Below, piece by piece: positions 58,530 to 64,000 of a stretch of 64,000 nt of DNA. A program made the translations under genes and the position numbers. The stretch's first letter is position 1. Every line of letters starts with the position of its first letter. The notes under the pieces are model-generated. The model made no database searches and was not told the origin of the DNA. It saw only the letters and a program-made list of their open reading frames with translations. The stretch is from Aphrophora alni (taxonomy: Eukaryota > Arthropoda > Insecta > Hemiptera > Aphrophoridae): NCBI GenBank assembly GCA_963513935.1, contig OY740766.1, positions 5,225,861 to 5,289,860 of the forward strand. The letters are read 5' to 3'.

Positions 58530-59300
58530 CAAAAATGAATAAACAAGTAGAAAAAATGAGTTATTACTTTAGATATGTGGATGACACTATATGTTTGTTT
58601 AATGACAGTTCAAGACAACTAGACGATGCATAAGTTATTTGAAATTTACAATGAAGACGGAGATTGATAAGACTATACATTTTTTATACTTAACAATAAG
58701 AAATAAAAATGGCCTTCATACATTTGACATTTATACAGAAAACCCACTACCAAAACAATCCACGTCTCGTAAAACCATCCATGCACACACAAAATATCTG
58801 CATGTCCAAAACCTCATTAACACACCACTAAGTTCATTAAACTATACCATGGAATACAACATTATTAAACACATTGCCATAGCTAATGGATATAATCTTG
58901 AAATAGTTGATAAAATAATAACTAAGAAGAAAAAAATTGCGTAAATCCTGCATTGAATAAGACCTAAAGGAATAGTAACAGAATGGACCTATGTATTTAT
59001 TGAATTAGGCAAGAGACTCCAATTCCAACTAAAAAGGGAACTTATGAAACACAACATTATTTTATTATACAGAATATCAAATAACCTAATTAACGTCTTG
59101 AATCTGAAAAATAATTATCAAACCAAGAAAAATAATTTATTTGGGATATATATACAATTTTCGCTCCAACTGCGAAAAATTTTATATCGGACAGACTGTA
59201 AGATCATTCACAACCCGTTTCAAAGAACACTTACCATGCCATACAGTAATCAAACATAAGTTTCTCTTTGCCCAACATCTTATAGATCACAACTACAAAT
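58530..59300 (+). pseudogene. Penelope-like element RT and GIY-YIG fossil
   Basis: Plus strand: YYFRYVDDTICLFND (RT catalytic YVDD box), then KTIHFLYLTIRNKNGLHTFD, IYTENPLPKQSTSRKTIHAH, IIKHIAIANGY, and after a gap a GIY-YIG segment SNCEKFYIGQTVRSFTTRFK, EHLPCHTVIKHKFLFAQHLI, DHNYKS. This order (RT thumb then GIY-YIG nuclease) defines Penelope-like elements. Frames are broken in at least two places. It is cut at 59301 by a hAT-like terminus. Confidence 0.88.
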
Positions 59301-59700
59301 CAGTGGCGGCTTACTCATAAGGACTCTCGGACGCCCCCCCCCAATGATAATATTATTTTAATAATATAAATTCCTATATGTATTTAATTCTTTGGAGACA
59401 AATGAATTATGAATTGCTGCTATGGATTTCACCATCATTTGTAGCGGAAGTTTTACAATATAAAATATTTGACGAATGTATTCTGGAGTTCGGACGGTGG
59501 CCAGAGCGTCCCAGTTTCATTGCATTTAGTCATATGGGGCAAGCAGCAGACAGAGCTGAGGGTGCCGTGACGTCATTTACACAGCATGTAATGGGCTTCT
59601 AGGGAAGAGTCCGAAGCTGCGCGCGCAGACAACAGTCAGTGCAGCCGCCATAAATTAGATGCCGATACCGTTGCCGGTAATATGTCAACGGTAAACGTTG
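59301..59700 (+). mobile_element. hAT-like 5' end fragment
   Basis: CAGTGGCGGC at 59301, matching the first ten bases of the hAT MITE at 28996, interrupts the Penelope fossil and starts a C-run and then GC-richer DNA up to about 59.7 kb. No right end was found, so the extent is a guess. Confidence 0.45.
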
Positions 59701-59989
59701 TGACACATGATGTAAGTTTAATCATTAGTCAAGGAATTAAAAACATAGAACATAGATATGCCTTAAAAGATTTAGGAACCCCTAGGCCTGACATGGTAAT
59801 AAATAAAACTCAAAATAGTTCATTTATTTTATTTTAATTTGTATTTTATTAGCTATAGACTGTACAAAATTTGCTTTATAATCGCTATGTAGTATGTAGA
59901 CCCCACATGTTATTAACCCTAGTATTGTTAGTGTTAATTTTCTTCGTTTTTTAAAAAATTAATAAAAAATATTATTTGTATACAAAACC

Positions 59990-60950
59990 TAACTTATAAG
60001 ATATCATTTTTCTCAGAAAGATGCATAGAATCCATCTATGTAATAAAAAATTTTTTTTGAAGCGGTTTTGGAGTAAGTATGTTACATGTCAAAAAATGAT
60101 GTTATCATTTTTCAGAAATACCTGTATCACCCAAAATCAATAGCTTACTACCTATTTCTAAGATATACACAATTTTTGTGTATTATTTGTGAATATATTT
60201 AGGAAAAAAATATATAAATTTGTTACATTTTAAAAATTTAAAAAAATAGTTTACGAAAAAAGGTAAAATGATCTTTTTTTTTTTCAAAAAAATCACTAAA
60301 AATAGTAATATATATCTTATACAAAAGTTCTATATCTCATTATGTTCAGAAAGGTGCATAGAATGTAGGTGTGTAGTGAAAAAAAATGTTAGATTTATCA
60401 CATTTGGAGTTTTTTGGTCAAATATCAAAAAATCGAAGAGTAACAGAGCAGAAATTTAACAGAAATCGGTACATAAACCATATTAAAAATTTTTTATGAT
60501 TTTTTTAAAATATAGATACAGATTTGTAATATATTTGTGGATAAAAGTTGCTAAAAAGAAAAATCAATTTTGAACATTTTCATTAGACGAGGTACATTTT
60601 TACGTATTGACTAACTATATTCAAACAGTAACCAAAAATATAATTTTTATTCTAAACAATAGTTTTTATTACCTATGTTCTCACAAATATACATAGATTT
60701 TATGTGTATAATGCAAAAAAATTTATATGGAAACATTTTAGAGTTATTATGCACGGAATCAACAAATTTACCCTGTAACCAAGGCAAAATTCCACAGAAA
60801 TAAGTATATAAACCAAATAAAAAATTTTTTAGAGTTTTTTCAATATATACAAAAGTTTTGAAATATAGTTGTGAATAAATGTTGGTAAAAGTCTAAATCA
60901 ATTTCTACAATTTTTATAAGGTTATAGCTATGTTTATATAAAAAGTGATA
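59990..60950. repeat. three diverged tandem units of about 330 bp
   Basis: Each unit carries a t-(c)agaaagrtgcatagaat-like box (near 60014, 60350 and 60680), then a T/A-rich block, a cagaaat-a-gta-ataaacca box (60463 and 60798; weaker at 60114) and a gtgaataaatgttg-like box. Order is conserved, sequence is diverged. Nature unknown. Confidence 0.6.
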
Positions 60951-61505
60951 CGACTAGGTTAGGTCATTTTTCACATACAACATGATAATATAATACCAAA
61001 TATGTCAATAATATAATGTAATAAGGTGAAATAAAATAAATTTTGTGTACTTACGTTTACAATGGCATCCAGTTGTCTTGTAGCGCACTACAGCTGTCCG
61101 GAAGACTACGACCTACATTACCGCTTAGGAAAGCTTGCCGATTTAGATCTGTCTGGCATAGGCCTCCTATAATGGTTCAGATTAGGGAAACATTGCTCGT
61201 GTACCCCAATGTCACATCCAATGTCACATTAATTATTTTAACTGTTATTTAAAAAAATCTGATTTTTCATTAATTCAGACAACTAAGAGTCTCAATTAAT
61301 TTGGAATAACAAGGTTCTAGCATATATTAACAAAATAAATTTGTTTCAACTAATCACTCCGAGGAGACTTTTTGAATGTCATATATTATTTATTACTATT
61401 ATTGACTTCTTAGTTACTAAGGCTATGAACTTGAGGATAATAGTGATGTCTAAACCAACTGTTGTTACTATATACTATAAATTAACTTGTTAAACTTGTC
61501 TTTAC

Positions 61506-61708
61506 CTTCAGTCTTAGTAGAAATAACATCTTGTCCATTGTTATGATTTGCAACAACAAACGCAGAATTCTCTTCTTTAGTAATACTCATATAGTAACAT
61601 GTATCAGTCTTTTTCATTATATGCCTTGGTCCAGGGTTTAAAAGAATTGTATCTTCATAGAACTCTGGGAGTTCTGCCGGACGAACTCCTACTAATGCTA
61701 CTCCATAC
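61506..61708 (-). CDS. slo2: slo2 exon 1 of window: end of RCK1 domain
   Basis: Seen: minus-strand open segment between an acceptor (ttcattttag before 61708) and a donor (GAAG/gtaaag after 61506). It enters with the last base of a codon and leaves in phase 1. The peptide begins [10 protein letters not shown] and contains [26 protein letters not shown] and a Q/N/T-rich end. Known: this matches the end of the first RCK domain of SLO2 (KCNT1/Slack, KCNT2) channels, where [12 protein letters not shown] and ITKEENSAF are hallmarks. The product is a tetrameric plasma-membrane K+ channel gated by intracellular ions through a cytosolic RCK ring. Inferred: S1-S6, the pore and most of RCK1 are encoded beyond 64000. 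The family call is firm; the symbol follows the insect orthologue name. Confidence 0.93.
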
Positions 61709-62074
61709 CTAAAATGAATACAATATTCATCATCCTTTTTTAATTTATTTTATTTTATTGATAAAATATGATTATACAAAATGAAACATGGTCAAACGGA
61801 AATATTATATTCAAGTTCTGAAGGAAATAGCATGAAGGCTAACAATACAAATAAATAAACAATTCAATCAAAGTTTACCAAACATCAAATGAAAAGGCAT
61901 TCAGAAAATACAATTTTGGTGTTGAAACCTTCACAATTAGGTTCTTCTGATCCTTTCCCACTATTGATACTGGGAGATTATTCCATTTTCTTAGACTCTA
62001 AATAATTCTACTTATGATGTTTTACCGCAGTCCTGCTGCAACCTAAACAAACACATTCATCGATTTCAAACAAC

Positions 62075-62690
62075 CAAATAAACTGTGCAATGATGTATTG
62101 GTACATAACACTGTTCACTGTAGTTTGAAAGAAAATAGAGCCCACTATTTGACGACGTGATACATCACACCACACTCAAATTTTCTGACAGTCTAAGGGG
62201 TTTTTATGAAACACATGAGGATTTTCAGTTGATGAAATTTGAGTTTTGACCGTTCAGATATCCACTAAAGTGAAACACTACTAAAGAATAAATGGTCAAG
62301 CCCTCTAGTTCCATGGTTGTTGATGAATGACCGAAACTATCTACGGTAAACTAGGCACTTTTCTTTATCCGGGTGAATTCCTGCACACTACCAACATGAT
62401 ATGGACAAATTTTAACTTCTTCATCACTTTCTGAGCACTACCATACAAAATTTGAGAATGTGTTGATAGTCTTTGTAAGGTTCTTGAAGACAAAAGCAGC
62501 ACCACATTTCTAACTTTAGCCAGTTTAGTGTCAGTTGAAACAGTCAATCTTCCGGCTGTCTTCTTGTCTGCAACTGATCCGGTTTCATGAAAATGGGCAA
62601 TTAATCTGGTTATTGTCAAACTATTAGCCACTGTTACATTCAGATATTCCAAACCAAATTTGTCTACAACAAATGCATATGAACTTTAGC
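62075..62690 (-). pseudogene. Tc1/mariner-superfamily transposase fossil, minus strand
   Basis: Minus strand: RLIAHFHETGSVADKKTAGR, then SSRTLQRLSTHSQILYGSAQ, KVMKKLKFV, and in other frames SFINNHGTRG and STENPHVFHKNPLRLSENLS, resembling the helix-turn-helix (GSVxDxxRxGRP, SxRRLS, KxTKKLKL) and the 'STENPHxxHExPLH' part of the catalytic domain of insect Tc1/mariner-type transposases. Broken by stops and shifts and truncated before the last catalytic block. Confidence 0.8.
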
Positions 62691-63430
62691 ATAACATATG
62701 AACAAATGCATATGAACAAATGCATATGAAAAATATTGTTTAACAATGAACACTCGTTGCTCCTGGGAAAACGAGATGTTTATGGAGATATGAACTATGC
62801 AATACTACAGACATGATTTGACCAGTACATATTTCAATGGCTCCTAGATTTGTTGTTGGTAATACCAGTGTTGCTATCTTGTGGCAGCCGATAGAAATAA
62901 TTTAAAAAACTACTGTTTAGAAACACATTTATTTTGATGTGTGCGACTTTTCGATCACTCTGTAGTATAAAATTGTATACTGTGTATTATTTATAAGTAT
63001 CATATAGTTTGTTTATATTATTTGGTAATGGATATAGAGACTAATTCATGACAATATTACATGGCAATTTTTTGCAAGTCATTTTGCACACCAAATTGTA
63101 GTTTGAAAAAATTAAAAATTTATATAATCATTAATATATATATATAAAAAAAATTGTTTTACGTATAGGAACACAAACACAATTATTCAAGGTGTGAATC
63201 CATTTGTGTTATTACAGTAAAGGAAGGTTGTAAATGTAGAAAGTCTTGGTAGTTAAAAGTAACAATTGAAGTGTAATTTTGTTAATAATTAATGACCAAT
63301 GACAAATGTCGATTCGTAATGGAGATCAGTCTACTGTCATTTCTTTACGCACACTTCTGAACAAACTGTAACAATAAATTGATATTTCTTTTCATTTCAT
63401 TTTTAATATTTGAAAGTTATTACAATAGAT

Positions 63431-63718
63431 TTTGTATAGATAGGAGACACAGGCTTACCTTGGAAAGTGGTCCTTGGTATTACCTAATAATACACAAATA
63501 AAAAAAAACACACACAATAAAACACTAAAGTTCTGAAATATTTCATAAACACTGTTCCCTTTCTCAACAGTCTTCTTTTTATACTCTCTACTGATTGATA
63601 AAGTGAACAGTGTTTATGAAATATTTTAGAACTTTAGTGTATTTTGTGTGTGTTTTTTTATTTGTGTACTATTAGGTAATACTTTCCAAGGTAAGCCTGT
63701 GTCTCCTATCCATACAAA
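63431..63718. mobile_element. 288-bp foldback (MITE-like) element
   Basis: Left arm 63431-63557 and right arm 63605-63718 are near-complementary (tttgtat-gataggagacac, caggcttaccttggaaag, taatac, aatatttcataaacactgttc). The loop is 63558-63604. No transposase and no clear target duplication; transcribed within slo2 it would give a hairpin of over 100 bp. Confidence 0.85.
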
Positions 63719-64000
63719 GTCTAAACTAATAGGTTATGTTCCCTATTAAATTCAAACCTTAAGTTATTATATTCCAAATCAATATTCATCAGTTGGCGGT
63801 TAAGCACTCGTGTCTGTATCAACATGCTTGGCTTTCTTACACTATTGGTACAATCTGCATTAGTCAGTTTAAGCTTTTGATTCATTTTTTATGTTTTTTT
63901 TCCATTGATATACATTTTTGTTATATTTCCTATGCAATTTTGTCTACATTATGAAATTTTTTTTCAACTTAGTACACTTATTGGCTTATAACTTTACACA

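Larger units (their letters stand above)
57582..61505 (-). other. slo2 intron between exons 1 and 2
   Basis: 3.9 kb containing a Penelope fossil (58.5-59.3 kb), a hAT-like 5' piece (59301 onward) and a three-unit diverged tandem repeat (about 60.0-60.95 kb). The GC-richer 61040-61170 stretch is unassigned. Confidence 0.55.
61709..64000 (-). other. slo2 intron upstream of exon 1 of window (partial)
   Basis: Contains a transposase fossil (62075-62690) and a 288-bp foldback (63431-63718). I did not find the exon that should precede exon 1 (encoding the middle of RCK1), so it is probably beyond 64000. Confidence 0.55.

Overview
The window is animal nuclear DNA: AT-rich, intron-rich and full of transposon fossils (mariner/Tc1 types, a hAT MITE, non-LTR retrotransposons, Penelope-like elements, Helitron-like ends, LTR elements). 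The one host gene I recognise has an insect-like protein sequence, and the transposon mix fits an insect, perhaps a hemipteran; the species cannot be fixed from sequence reading alone.

Host gene. The whole window from 4356 to beyond 64000 is one gene on the minus strand: the 3' part of slo2, the KCNT/Slack-type (SLO2) potassium channel. I assembled 14 consecutive exons with GT-AG introns and one continuous frame (about 773 codons plus a stop). They run from the end of the first RCK domain (61708) through the RCK2 domain (43-35 kb) to a serine-rich C-terminal tail ending in a PDZ-ligand-like GTIV (stop at 4356). The membrane segments, the pore and most of RCK1 must lie to the right of the window. 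Exon 4 (48266-48340) looks like an in-frame cassette and exon 8 has two possible donors.

Intron content. The last intron (4545-19584) holds a young 7.8-kb LTR retrotransposon (element 1, 7857-15690, sense to slo2) with 1.48-kb LTRs, a CCTT target duplication and a single 443-aa coiled-coil ORF but no visible pol. The intron before exon 2's donor holds a second, very young LTR element (element 2, 53399-57349, antisense to slo2) with 651-bp LTRs that look identical, a GATC duplication, a tRNA-Gly primer site and no ORF. Although the LTRs differ, the two elements share a non-coding internal domain of about 670 nt. It is bounded in both by the complementary words GCTGGGA and TCCCAGC, and both sense strands are depleted in C. 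This is the most unusual signal in the window.

Other accessory content. 24.4-25.6 kb is a mariner fossil; 26.9-28.1 and 62.1-62.7 kb are Tc1/mariner-superfamily transposase fossils; 28996-29458 is a GC-rich hAT MITE with an 8-bp duplication. Non-LTR remnants lie at 31.0-32.9, 34.3-35.0, 37.3-37.7, 46.6-47.0 and possibly 50.1-50.4 kb, one with a 112-bp tandem array. 33.9-34.2 and 58.5-59.3 kb are Penelope-like GIY-YIG/RT fossils; 38.8-39.2 kb is a Tigger/pogo N-terminus. Three hammerhead-ribozyme-like cores occur at 20277, 30639 and 31871. A long (CU)n tract in the pre-mRNA lies upstream of the candidate cassette exon. No rRNA, tRNA, CRISPR or prokaryotic feature was seen.
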